Assembly (NCBI RefSeq): GCF_009725755.1
Contig: NZ_WNIJ01000001.1
Coordinates: 620,001 to 684,000 of the forward strand
Direction of reading: 5' to 3'
DNA: 64,000 bases
From: Bombella sp. ESL0385
GTDB taxonomy: Bacteria; Pseudomonadota; Alphaproteobacteria; Acetobacterales; Acetobacteraceae
The notes under the pieces are model-generated. The model was not told the DNA's origin. It did not search any database and saw only the letters and a list, made by a program, of their open reading frames with translations. Made by a program: the position numbers and the translations under genes. Positions 7,463-16,355 of this stretch are shown here, piece after piece; positions within the stretch are counted from its first letter, which is position 1; each line of letters begins with the position of its first letter.

Positions 7463-10240
7463 TTAACGCCGCCACCACCCCACACGTCGTTTCTTCGGCT
7501 TGGATTCATCAATATTCACCGGCTGCGGTGCGGTGATATTTTCGGCAGAGGAGGTGGCTTCCACTGGCTCTGGTGCAGAGGGAGGGGCCTCGTCAGCCTT
7601 CTTCCGCCGGGTAGGGCGGCGTTTGCGCGGTGGGGTGGTGTTCTCCGCAGGGGCCTCATCAAGGGACGCGGGTGATGCTTCCTCTGTTACAGGCTCCTTC
7701 GCTGTTGTGGTGCGCGCTGCTGCCGTGCGGCGAGGGGGCCGTGGGCGGCGTGGGCGCGGTGCCGTCTCCCCATCCTCATCAGCAGTGGCGGGACGAGCGG
7801 AGATTTTTACAACGTGATTCTCCTCATCCTCTGCCTCTTGGTCCGTAACAATACGGCTGCGTGTTGGGGGACGGCGAGGTGTATGAGGCCGGCGAGAGGT
7901 TGTCTCGTCTTCTACTCCGTTGGTTTCATCCCGTGATGGAGCGCGCCTGCGGTGGCGTGTGGTTGGGGCGGGGTCTTCCGCAGGCTCCTCTTGAGGATGA
8001 GCCGGGGCCGTATGACGTGCCTCTTGCTGCTCCATCATATCGAAAATATCAATCCCTGCATTATGGAAGGGATTAGCCGGCGTTGGTCCTTGATAAGCAG
8101 ATGGTTCTTCTTGGAAGGGCTGCTCATCGCGCTGGCGTGTAGGGCGGCGGCGAGAGGCTGCATGCCCACGGCGGTCAGGCCGCTCCTGCGCGTCTTGTTG
8201 TGGAGCTTGGCCCTCTATATTCGTGGTGACACGCCGTGTTCTCGTGCGCCGGCGTCCGGGCATAAGGGCACGGTCACTGTCTGTACGGTCGTCACTTTCT
8301 GCCGGGTTAGGCATAGCTGTCTCCTCATTTATGGAGTTGAGAGCGTCTTGGGCATCCTCCTCACGGCGGCGGCCCCCCCGTCTGCGCCGGCGGCGGCGGG
8401 AGGTCCCTTCCTGATTATCGCTTTCAGCTTCAGGAGAGGGTGTCTCATCAGATGCTGTAGTGTGAGAAGCCGGGGGCTCATGAGCAATGTCAATCGTGCG
8501 CACTGTCGTGACTGGATTATCACTGCGTGTGGCTTTGTGATGATTATGGCGTGGGGCAACACGCTCAATACGGAGCTCCCCTGCGGGGAGGCTGCTATCA
8601 TTCTCAAAACGGATGGTCATGTCGTGATGTTGCTCCATCCCGCTAATAGCCGCCCTTTTGCTATTAAGCATGTAAAGGACGATATTCGGGCTAACATGCA
8701 CGACAATTTCCGAAGCACGGCGGCGGCTGGCTTCATCTTCTATATTGCGTAGTACTTGCAGGGCCATGCTCTCCACCCCGCGGATGGAGCCAGTGCCTTG
8801 GCAATGCGGGCAGGGGCTGAGCATACTCTCAGCAATGGAGGGGCGCAGGCGTTGGCGCGACATCTCCAAAAGGCCGAAATGAGAGATACGGCCTATCTGA
8901 ATCCGCGCTCTATCCAACCGTAAGGCATCTTTGAGGCGTTTTTCCACCTGATTATTATGGCGGCGGCTTTCCATATCGATGAAGTCGATGACAATCAGCC
9001 CGGCAAGGTCACGCAGGCGGAGTTGGCGGGCGACTTCCTCAGCGGCTTCCAGATTTGTGCGGAGGGCGGTTTCCTCAATATTGCGCTGGGAGGTGGATTT
9101 ACCGGAATTGACATCAATAGCGACAAGGGCTTCGGTTTGATTGATGACGAGATAGCCCCCAGATTCCAACCGCACAGTGGGGGAGAACATCGCATCAAGG
9201 TGGCTTTCTACCTGATAATGAGCGAAGAGATTTTGCCCTCTATTCTGCCAAAGGCGGATGCGATTGGCGTTATGGGGCATCAGCAGGCGTGTAAACTCCC
9301 GCGTATTTTTCCACGCCTCCTCTCCATCAACCAATACGGTCTCAATATCGCGGGTAAAGAGGTCACGAATAGCCCGCTTAATGAGGCTTGCTTCCTCATA
9401 AATTAAAGCAGGGGCAATAGAGGTAAGCGCATGAGTGCGAATATCTTCCCAGAGTTGGAGGAGATATTCACAATCCCGCGTAATCTCCGTCTCCGGGCGG
9501 CCTGCCCCGGCGGTGCGGATAATCATCGCCATTGTGGGGGGGAGATCCAGCATGTTTACAATGCTGCGTAAACGCCGCCGGTCTGTTTCGGAGGTAATTT
9601 TACGCGACACACCGCCCCCGCGGAGGGTATTGGGCATGAGCACACCATAACGCCCCGCAAGGGAGAGATAGGTCGTTAAAGCAGCTCCTTTATTACCACG
9701 CTCCTCCTTTACAACCTGAACAAGGATTACTTGCCGGCGGCGGATGACTTCTTGGATGCGGTAATTGCGTAGAAAACGCGCCATGCGGCGGCTGGCACTA
9801 TGTTCATCACCAGTATCATGCTCGCCGCTGACAATTTCCGGGCTTACATCGTCACTGTCATTATCATCATCGCCGTTATCTTCAGCGAGGGTGTCTTCTG
9901 TACGGTCGTCCTCTGCGAGGGGGTCATCCTGTTCGCGTTGCTCTGCGTTATATTCCTCCTCTTGGAGGGCGAGGAGCTTTTCGCGATCAGCAACAGGGAT
10001 TTGAAAATAATCAGGGTGGATTTCGCTAAAAGCGAGGAAGCCATGGCGATTACCGCCATAATCCACAAAAGCAGCCTGCAAGCTTGGCTCTACACGGATA
10101 ACTTTAGCAAGGTAAATATTGCCTTTAAGCTGGCGGCGCGCTGATGTTTCAACATCATAATCTTCAACGCGCTTACCATTCATAACCACCACGCGGGTTT
10201 CCTCTGCGTGTGTGGCATCGATGAGCATTTGCTTAGTCAT
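7463..10240 (-). CDS. rne: ribonuclease E
   Basis: 925 aa, the endoribonuclease scaffold of the RNA degradosome (mRNA decay, rRNA/tRNA processing). The N-terminus MTKQMLIDAT is the alphaproteobacterial start, favoured over one 24 bases upstream. An S1 domain (LKGNIYLAKVIRVEPSLQAAF) is interrupted by an acidic insert (about residues 105-155). The catalytic DNase I-like domain has ALVAIDVNSGKS and LAGLIVIDFIDM, with the two magnesium aspartates. The Zn-link CPHCQGTG is followed by a long disordered Arg/Pro/Glu-rich tail with an RRRRRRRGGRRR segment and the conserved end RVGWWRR. Such tails bind RNA and degradosome partners; the Suv3-like helicase at 46.6 kb is one speculative partner. A leader of several hundred bases precedes the gene. 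Confidence 0.97.
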   Translation of the reverse strand: MTKQMLIDATHAEETRVVVMNGKRVEDYDVETSARRQLKGNIYLAKVIRVEPSLQAAFVDYGGNRHGFLAFSEIHPDYFQIPVADREKLLALQEEEYNAEQREQDDPLAEDDRTEDTLAEDNGDDDNDSDDVSPEIVSGEHDTGDEHSASRRMARFLRNYRIQEVIRRRQVILVQVVKEERGNKGAALTTYLSLAGRYGVLMPNTLRGGGVSRKITSETDRRRLRSIVNMLDLPPTMAMIIRTAGAGRPETEITRDCEYLLQLWEDIRTHALTSIAPALIYEEASLIKRAIRDLFTRDIETVLVDGEEAWKNTREFTRLLMPHNANRIRLWQNRGQNLFAHYQVESHLDAMFSPTVRLESGGYLVINQTEALVAIDVNSGKSTSQRNIEETALRTNLEAAEEVARQLRLRDLAGLIVIDFIDMESRRHNNQVEKRLKDALRLDRARIQIGRISHFGLLEMSRQRLRPSIAESMLSPCPHCQGTGSIRGVESMALQVLRNIEDEASRRRASEIVVHVSPNIVLYMLNSKRAAISGMEQHHDMTIRFENDSSLPAGELRIERVAPRHNHHKATRSDNPVTTVRTIDIAHEPPASHTTASDETPSPEAESDNQEGTSRRRRRRRGGRRREEDAQDALNSINEETAMPNPAESDDRTDSDRALMPGRRRTRTRRVTTNIEGQAPQQDAQERPDRRGHAASRRRPTRQRDEQPFQEEPSAYQGPTPANPFHNAGIDIFDMMEQQEARHTAPAHPQEEPAEDPAPTTRHRRRAPSRDETNGVEDETTSRRPHTPRRPPTRSRIVTDQEAEDEENHVVKISARPATADEDGETAPRPRRPRPPRRTAAARTTTAKEPVTEEASPASLDEAPAENTTPPRKRRPTRRKKADEAPPSAPEPVEATSSAENITAPQPVNIDESKPKKRRVGWWRR

Positions 10241-10752
10241 GAAGGATGGGACTCCGTGGCGCACGGGTCATTGCCCTGCTTGCGCCGATTGTCTGGGTCA
10301 ACAGAGGGCAGCATCCTGTCTGGTTTGTGGCGTTAGGCTTAGTATAACGCGGCACACCGTGATAAAGAACACAGAACAGCATTGCAGCCTCTGGTAAACA
10401 TGCTGGTAGCAGACACTGCCACCGGGATTATCATGCAACCTGCCTGCGAGATGTGATGCCTCCGGGCCGATTGCGCTTAATTATAGATGCGGACCCTCCA
10501 CCAGGGTGTGAGCGTACTGAGGGCAACTGCCTCAGGCTTTCGACACCAAACGGTATGAAGCGCATTTTTGCAGCGTGAGCCGCTCTCACTATAATGCTGC
10601 CCAGCGTCTCAAACGGAAGGGGCGCATTATGCTAATCGGCATCCGCTTGGTGAGCATGGCGCAAATTATCGCCTCTGGCAAGAGGGGAGTTATAGTCTGT
10701 ATTGTTCGTTATGGGCTATAATCGCCGCATAGTTAAGAGGAGGCGGCGCATC
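10241..10752. other. 512-base non-coding region between divergent rne and amidase genes
   Basis: No convincing coding frame. On the plus strand TATAAT at 10717-10722 fits a -10 for the amidase. On the minus strand there are -10-like hexamers (TATAAT complement at 10480-10485; a TATACT-like one near 10336-10341), so rne may have a leader of about 80-240 bases. A stem CTGAGG/CCTCAG lies at 10517-10535. RNase E genes of other bacteria use long 5' leaders for autoregulation by RNase E itself, so this is a candidate for such a leader. I compared it by eye with 6S, RNase P, SRP and tmRNA signatures and found no match. Confidence 0.45.
10717..10722 (+). promoter_or_regulatory. candidate -10 box for the amidase gene
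   Basis: Perfect TATAAT 31 bases upstream of GTG 10753, followed by AAGAGGAGG (10735-10743). No good -35 hexamer is visible 16-18 bases upstream. Confidence 0.4.
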
Positions 10753-11622
10753 GTGAAGGGCAAAGAGACGGGCATGAGTGAGCTGACACGCCGCTATTTT
10801 ATGCTGAAGGCCGCGCGAGGTGGGGTTGTTACAGCCCTTGCTGGGGCGTCTTCTTGCATACACAGAGTGCAGGCAGCAGGGCGGCACCCTTTACACGCTC
10901 CGGCTATTTTACGCCATGCTCCCCCGCCCAAGCCTGTCATCATGTTGGATCCCGGCCATGGGGGCAAAGACCCCGGTGCGATTGGTGTCTCTGGAACGTA
11001 TGAGAAACATATCGCCATCGCCGCCGCGACAGAGCTACGGCGCATGTTGCTGGCCTCAGGGCAATATCAGGTCGTGTTGAGCCGCAGTGATGACCATTTT
11101 ATCCCCTTAGCAGGGCGTGTAGAGCTTGCGCATAAACATAGGGCAGCCCTTTTTATCTCTATGCATGCCGATGCATTGCATCAACCACAGGTGCGCGGGG
11201 CGAGTGTTTATACATTATCCGGCAATGCCTCGGACAAACAAACAGCCGCATTAGCCGAGACGGAAAATAGTGCGGACCGTTTTGCAGGTCATGCAGGGAT
11301 AGGGGGTGTGCCAGCTGAGGTTGAAGCGATTTTGAATAGCCTGATTCATGAGGAAACACGGCGTGGCTCGGCTCATATGGCCGCGAGTGTGATTCAGGCG
11401 TTTCAGAATCGGGTGCAGTTGCTGCATCACCCCTCGCGCCATGCGGCCTTTCGGGTGTTGAAGTCGGGCGATATTCCCTCAGTGTTGGTAGAGATGGGCT
11501 TTATGTCCAACCATTTAGATGAGCAAGCATTGCGCCGCGCTGCGCATAGAACACAAGTAGCCCAAGCGATGAAGCAGGCCATCGATCATTACTTTCAAAG
11601 CCGTACAAACGCTACGTTGTGA
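10753..11622 (+). CDS. amiC: N-acetylmuramoyl-L-alanine amidase, Tat-exported
   Basis: About 289 aa. A zinc hydrolase (Amidase_3) that cuts the MurNAc-L-Ala bond to split septal peptidoglycan. The N-terminus carries a twin-arginine motif TRRYFMLK followed by a hydrophobic stretch, so export by Tat is expected; tatB and tatC are in this window, and E. coli AmiC is also a Tat substrate. Zinc and catalytic residues are visible: DPGHGGKDPGA (His69), TYEKHIA (Glu84), FISMHADA (His138) and SVLVEMGFMSN (Glu). GTG 10753 is chosen because AAGAGGAGG lies 9 bases before it; ATG 10774 (MSELTRRYF) is a good alternative and keeps the signal intact. The symbol is by similarity; AmiA-type naming is possible. 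Confidence 0.88.
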   Translation: MKGKETGMSELTRRYFMLKAARGGVVTALAGASSCIHRVQAAGRHPLHAPAILRHAPPPKPVIMLDPGHGGKDPGAIGVSGTYEKHIAIAAATELRRMLLASGQYQVVLSRSDDHFIPLAGRVELAHKHRAALFISMHADALHQPQVRGASVYTLSGNASDKQTAALAETENSADRFAGHAGIGGVPAEVEAILNSLIHEETRRGSAHMAASVIQAFQNRVQLLHHPSRHAAFRVLKSGDIPSVLVEMGFMSNHLDEQALRRAAHRTQVAQAMKQAIDHYFQSRTNATL

Positions 11623-11679
11623 AAGATGCCGCGTTGTCCTCTTGTATTTTTGTAACAGAGAGGATAGGCTGCCGCGGTA

Positions 11680-11727
11680 ATGATAAAGTTTCGTACCCTC
11701 CTCCTTCTACGACTTATAACCCCCTGA
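11680..11727 (+). CDS. leuL: leucine leader peptide of the leuA attenuator
   Basis: A 15-codon frame encoding M-I-K-F-R-T-L-L-L-L-R-L-I-T-P, then TGA. Five of six consecutive codons from 11698 to 11715 are Leu (CTC CTC CTT CTA, CGA, CTT). Its stop codon lies inside the left arm of the hairpin before leuA, the classic layout of amino-acid attenuation. No strong Shine-Dalgarno is present. A promoter-like TTGTAT at 11642 with TAGGCT at 11665 (17-base spacer) would start the RNA near 11677, so the peptide could be almost leaderless. Too short for normal gene calling. Confidence 0.75.
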   Translation: MIKFRTLLLLRLITP

Positions 11728-11776
11728 ATGTCGTATAGGCAGGCAGATGGCCTGTCGCGTTCAGGGGGTTTCTCTT
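11718..11776 (+). promoter_or_regulatory. leuA transcription attenuator hairpin
   Basis: Perfect 11-bp arms AACCCCCTGAA (11718-11728) and TTCAGGGGGTT (11760-11770), followed by TCTCTT. An inner stem CAGGC/GCCTG (11740-11754) sits in the loop. The left arm overlaps the end of the leader peptide. A ribosome stalled on the Leu codons would cover the left arm and prevent the terminator; smooth translation to TGA would release it. A competing pairing TACGAC (11708-11713)/GTCGTA (11730-11735) is also visible. Confidence 0.75.
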
Positions 11777-11815
11777 AAATAATCTATCAGTAAACGTAGA
11801 AATAGGGACGACATC

Positions 11816-13387
11816 ATGTCTTTTCAGCATCCTTCCTTTGGCCGTATTGACGATAAACGTATCATTATTTTCGATACCACTTTGCGCGATGGCGAGCAGT
11901 CTCCCGGCTTCTCCATGAATCTGGATGAGAAGCTGCGTATGGCCCATGCTTTGGCTACGCTGGGGGTTGATGTAATTGAGGCAGGCTTCCCCGCCGCTTC
12001 GGAAGGTGATTTCGAAAGCGTAAAACAAATTGCTGACCATGTAGATGGGCCTGTCATTTGTGGGTTAGCCCGTAGTGCTGCGCGGGATATTGAGGCCGCT
12101 GGTAAGGCGATTAAAGGTGCGCGCCGGGGGCGGATTCATAACTTCATTTCCACCTCGCCTCTGCATATGAAGTACAAGCTGCGGATGGAGCCGGAGCGCG
12201 TGTTGGAGCTGATAGCATTCGGCAATAAGGAATCTCGCCGCTATACAGATGATGTTGAATGGTCAGCTGAGGATGGCTCCCGGACGGAACCGGATTTTCT
12301 GTGCCGTTGTGTGGAAACAGCCATCGCGAACGGGGCGACGACCATTAACATCCCCGATACAGTCGGCTTTGCGACCCCTGATGAGATGGAGCGCATCTTC
12401 ACGATGTTGAAGGAGCGTGTCCCGGGGGCAGATCAGGTGATTTTCTCCACCCATAATCATAATGATTTAGGCTTGGCTGTAGCCAATACGCTGGCCTCTG
12501 TTGAGGGGGGAGCCCGCCAGATTGAATGTACGATTAACGGCATTGGCGAGCGCGCAGGTAATGCAGCACTAGAGGAAGTCGTCATGGCGTTGCGGACTCG
12601 GCATGATCGCTACGGTATGGAGACGGGGATTGAGACGCCACGGCTGTTAGGGATGTCGCGTTTGCTGGCGACCATTACAGGCTTTGATGTCCAGCCCAAT
12701 AAGGCCATTGTGGGGCGTAACGCCTTTGCCCATGAGAGTGGCATCCATCAAGATGGCATCCTTAAACATGCTGGAACATATGAGATTATGACGCCGGAGA
12801 GCGTGGGCTGGACGAGTACCTCCTTGGTGTTAGGTAAACATTCTGGTCGGGCTGCCTTCCGCGATAAATTGAAGGCTCTGGGTTATGATGACCTGAAAGA
12901 GGAGACAATCAACGCGGCATTCCAACGCTTTAAGGCGTTGGCAGATCAGAAAAAGATTGTCTTTGATGATGATGTGCGGGCCTTGGTTGATGATGAGAGT
13001 CGGGATCATGAGCGTGTGCGCCTCATCTCTTTGGAGCTGAAGGGCGGGACGGAGCATGCCGCTCATGTTGTTATGACGCTGGAGATTGACGGGGAAACGC
13101 GGCACGTCACAGCAACGGGGAATGGCCCGGTGGATGCGGCTTTCCGTGCGTTAGGTGAGGCCTTCCCGCATGAGGCGACCTTGGCGTTGTTCTCGGTAGC
13201 GAATGTGACCGAAGGGACGGATGCTCAGGCACGCACAACGGTGCGTTTGCAGGAGGGGGGCCGTCTTGTGGATGGGCAAGGCAGTGATGCCGATACGGTT
13301 GTCTCTGCGACACGGGCTTATATCCATGCGCTCAATAAGCTGTTGGTGAAGCGTCTGCGTGGAGAGCCGGCTGAGGAAGTCGCTTAA
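11816..13387 (+). CDS. leuA: 2-isopropylmalate synthase
   Basis: 523 aa. Condenses acetyl-CoA with 2-oxoisovalerate, the first committed step of leucine synthesis. The HMGL-like TIM barrel starts with [13 protein letters not shown] (metal Asp20) and contains [10 protein letters not shown] (metal His213 and His215) and [15 protein letters not shown] linker [16 protein letters not shown] is followed by the C-terminal regulatory domain that gives leucine feedback inhibition. Length is normal for the bacterial long form. AGGGA lies about 7 bases before ATG 11816. Expression is probably controlled by the leucine attenuator just upstream. Single-gene unit, closed by a terminator. Confidence 0.97.
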   Translation: MSFQHPSFGRIDDKRIIIFDTTLRDGEQSPGFSMNLDEKLRMAHALATLGVDVIEAGFPAASEGDFESVKQIADHVDGPVICGLARSAARDIEAAGKAIKGARRGRIHNFISTSPLHMKYKLRMEPERVLELIAFGNKESRRYTDDVEWSAEDGSRTEPDFLCRCVETAIANGATTINIPDTVGFATPDEMERIFTMLKERVPGADQVIFSTHNHNDLGLAVANTLASVEGGARQIECTINGIGERAGNAALEEVVMALRTRHDRYGMETGIETPRLLGMSRLLATITGFDVQPNKAIVGRNAFAHESGIHQDGILKHAGTYEIMTPESVGWTSTSLVLGKHSGRAAFRDKLKALGYDDLKEETINAAFQRFKALADQKKIVFDDDVRALVDDESRDHERVRLISLELKGGTEHAAHVVMTLEIDGETRHVTATGNGPVDAAFRALGEAFPHEATLALFSVANVTEGTDAQARTTVRLQEGGRLVDGQGSDADTVVSATRAYIHALNKLLVKRLRGEPAEEVA

Positions 13388-13390
13388 AGG

Positions 13391-13413
13391 CGAGGGCTAC
13401 GGCCCCCGTTTTT
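13391..13413 (+). terminator. intrinsic terminator after leuA
   Basis: CGAGGGC-TACG-GCCCCCG stem with one mismatch, followed by TTTTT, four bases after the leuA stop. Confidence 0.75.
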
Positions 13414-13499
13414 GTAAAGTCAAAGGGCATCTGAATATAACAGCTTATTAATGAGCCGGGTTTTCTGCGAAAAAAACATGCAGAAGCGGGAATATGGCC

Positions 13500-13527
13500 T
13501 TGCTGAACTATCATGGAGCTTTATAAT
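13500..13527 (+). promoter_or_regulatory. candidate promoter of the mreB cluster
   Basis: TTGCTG (13500-13505), 16-base spacer, perfect TATAAT (13522-13527), 80 bases before mreB. The -35 matches consensus weakly. Confidence 0.45.
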
Positions 13528-13607
13528 TCGCGGCGAATGCTGTGAATGGTATTCGGACCATTTTCTTTATCCTCGTAAAAGCGGGGTCATCCTGCCAGGA
13601 GTTTTGA

Positions 13608-14654
<1,047 letters not shown>

Positions 14655-14671
14655 TAATAGGGCCTCGCTGG

Positions 14672-14688
14672 GGCAGGCTCAGCCTGCC
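14672..14688 (+). other. stem-loop between mreB and mreC
   Basis: GGCAGGCT-C-AGCCTGCC, an almost perfect palindrome in the 82-base mreB-mreC gap with no U-run. It may protect the mreB mRNA end or cause partial termination, giving more MreB than MreC. Confidence 0.4.
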
Positions 14689-14736
14689 GCTCACTTTGTG
14701 CTACAAAGAGGGTAAGAGGGGAGGAGCTGCTTTTTC

Positions 14737-15672
14737 ATGATTTCCATCCATACACGTCAGCTTTTATCGGGGTTGGTTCTACCGGCCTTCGTGTTTGTGG
14801 CTGTGGGAATCATTCTAGCGGGGCAGATATGGTCTGATAAAATGGCGCGGATGCGCATGGCTGCGGTGCGGGAAGTCGGGCCAGTATATCAGGCGTTATT
14901 ATTTCCGCAGCGACAATTTCATAAATGGCAGCTCACATTACAAGGTGTTGGTGACCTCTTGGCGGAGAATGCCCGCTTACGCAAAGAGAACCGTAAGCTC
15001 GCTTACTGGTATGGGGAGGCGCAAACACTCAAGCAAGAAAATACCCGTTTAAAATCTGTCCTCCATTGGGGGGCAGAAGGCGCGCGGGATTATGTAAGTG
15101 GCTGGGTCGTGCGTGATGAGAGCGGCCCTTATTTGCGCGCTGTGTTGCTGGGTGTCGGGGGGCATCACGTTACAGCAGGTAGCCTTGCCGTAGACGAGGT
15201 TGGCCTTGTCGGGCGGGTGAGCGAAGTCGGCCCGCAGGTGGTCCGTGTGTTGCTCATTGAAGATGCGGCAAGTCGTATCCCCGTTACGCTGCAAAATAGC
15301 GGCGGTGATGCGATGATGATAGGTGATAATACGCCTTACCCACGTCTGATGTATTATAACCAAAATATTCACCCCGAGGAGGGGGAGCATTTGGTAACGC
15401 GGGCACAAACAGCAGGGTTAACGGGTGGTATTGCAGTAGGGCGTGTCCATTATCTTGCACCGGGCCAGGCGGTTGTGGTGCCAGATGCTGCTTTGGAGCA
15501 TTTGGACCTTGTGCGTATTTTTGATGGTGATTTCATGCCGGAGGGGCCAATTAGCTCTGACCGTGTGCGGGAGAAACCGCCGCTTTTACCAGAGCAACAT
15601 GATGGGAACACGCCTTCAAGCTGGCAGAATCTACGCCGGTTTTTGCCATTCTCATCCTTACAAAATGGATGA
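14737..15672 (+). CDS. mreC: rod shape-determining protein MreC
   Basis: 311 aa. Bitopic membrane protein of the elongasome. One N-terminal membrane segment (about residues 10-32) is followed by a coiled coil rich in Leu/Asn/Glu (LLAENARLRKENRKLAYW and on), then the periplasmic MreC core with VVRDESGPYLRAVLLGVG, DEVGLVGRVSEVGP and RVLLIEDAASRIPV. MreC binds and activates PBP2, encoded two genes on. The GAGGAG Shine-Dalgarno lies upstream of ATG 14737. The C-terminal 40 residues after the core are low-complexity. Confidence 0.96.
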   Translation: MISIHTRQLLSGLVLPAFVFVAVGIILAGQIWSDKMARMRMAAVREVGPVYQALLFPQRQFHKWQLTLQGVGDLLAENARLRKENRKLAYWYGEAQTLKQENTRLKSVLHWGAEGARDYVSGWVVRDESGPYLRAVLLGVGGHHVTAGSLAVDEVGLVGRVSEVGPQVVRVLLIEDAASRIPVTLQNSGGDAMMIGDNTPYPRLMYYNQNIHPEEGEHLVTRAQTAGLTGGIAVGRVHYLAPGQAVVVPDAALEHLDLVRIFDGDFMPEGPISSDRVREKPPLLPEQHDGNTPSSWQNLRRFLPFSSLQNG

Positions 15673-15723
15673 TGAGACAAGGGGCGTGTAAAAGGTGCGC
15701 TAAGGGGATGCAAGGGGGTGGTG

Positions 15724-16284
15724 ATGCGGTTTGAGCATAGCGGGCTAGACCATGACGCGTTGGAGGGGGCACGGCAGCGCAAGCTTATGGTTCGGGTAAG
15801 GCGAAAGCTCTTCCCTTGTATCATTATGGTGGTACTGGCGATTATTCTCTCTGCTCCCTTTAGGATTTTGGGGCAGATGGAGTTGCAGGTAGCTCTTGTC
15901 CTGGGGACGGTGTGGTTTTGGTCGCTTTATCGGCCTGCTTTTATGCCATTAGTGGGGTTGTTTTGCGGTGGTTTGGTGGTGGAATTATTCAGTGTAAATC
16001 CGCCAGGTGTTCTCTTATTTTGGATGCTGGTTGCCTATGGCGTTGCTCATGGCTGTCGCGTTGGTTTATCGCGCCGGGGTTTTCTTTTGGCGTGGAGTCT
16101 TTATGGGCTAATCGTCCTTGGGGAAGCTTTGACAAATTGGGTGTTAATGGTCATCCGGGTACGGGGGGCACTCTCGGTCTATCCGATTGTATTTCAAGAG
16201 GCTTTGGCAGTGGGGAGTTACCCTTTTTTGCATATTCTTTATCTATGGGGCCTTTCCGTTATGGAAAAGCATGACAGATTATAA
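15724..16284 (+). CDS. mreD: rod shape-determining protein MreD
   Basis: About 186 aa. Integral inner-membrane protein with five or six predicted helices (for example CIIMVVLAIILSAPF, ALVLGTVWFWSLYRP and GLFCGGLVVELFSV). The block RPAFMPLVGLFCGGLVVE, then NPPGVLLFWML, corresponds to the conserved MreD region. ATG 15724 is preferred over GTG 15718 because AAGGGGG lies just before both and gives better spacing for the ATG. Position between mreC and mrdA confirms the call. Confidence 0.92.
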   Translation: MRFEHSGLDHDALEGARQRKLMVRVRRKLFPCIIMVVLAIILSAPFRILGQMELQVALVLGTVWFWSLYRPAFMPLVGLFCGGLVVELFSVNPPGVLLFWMLVAYGVAHGCRVGLSRRGFLLAWSLYGLIVLGEALTNWVLMVIRVRGALSVYPIVFQEALAVGSYPFLHILYLWGLSVMEKHDRL

Positions 16285-16355
16285 TAGGCTGTGTAAATAT
16301 AGCTTAAATAGCTTGATTTCTGTTTTTTTAATCCTTCTTTAAGTGTTTAGTCTGG

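Noticed and set aside
7952-8752. 266-codon open frame on the plus strand opposite the RNase E tail
   Set aside because: It mirrors the Arg/Pro/Glu-rich codons of rne, has no Shine-Dalgarno and shows no protein-like pattern.
10241-10752. Known housekeeping RNA (6S, RNase P, SRP or tmRNA) upstream of rne
   Set aside because: None of their conserved core sequences could be found on either strand by eye.
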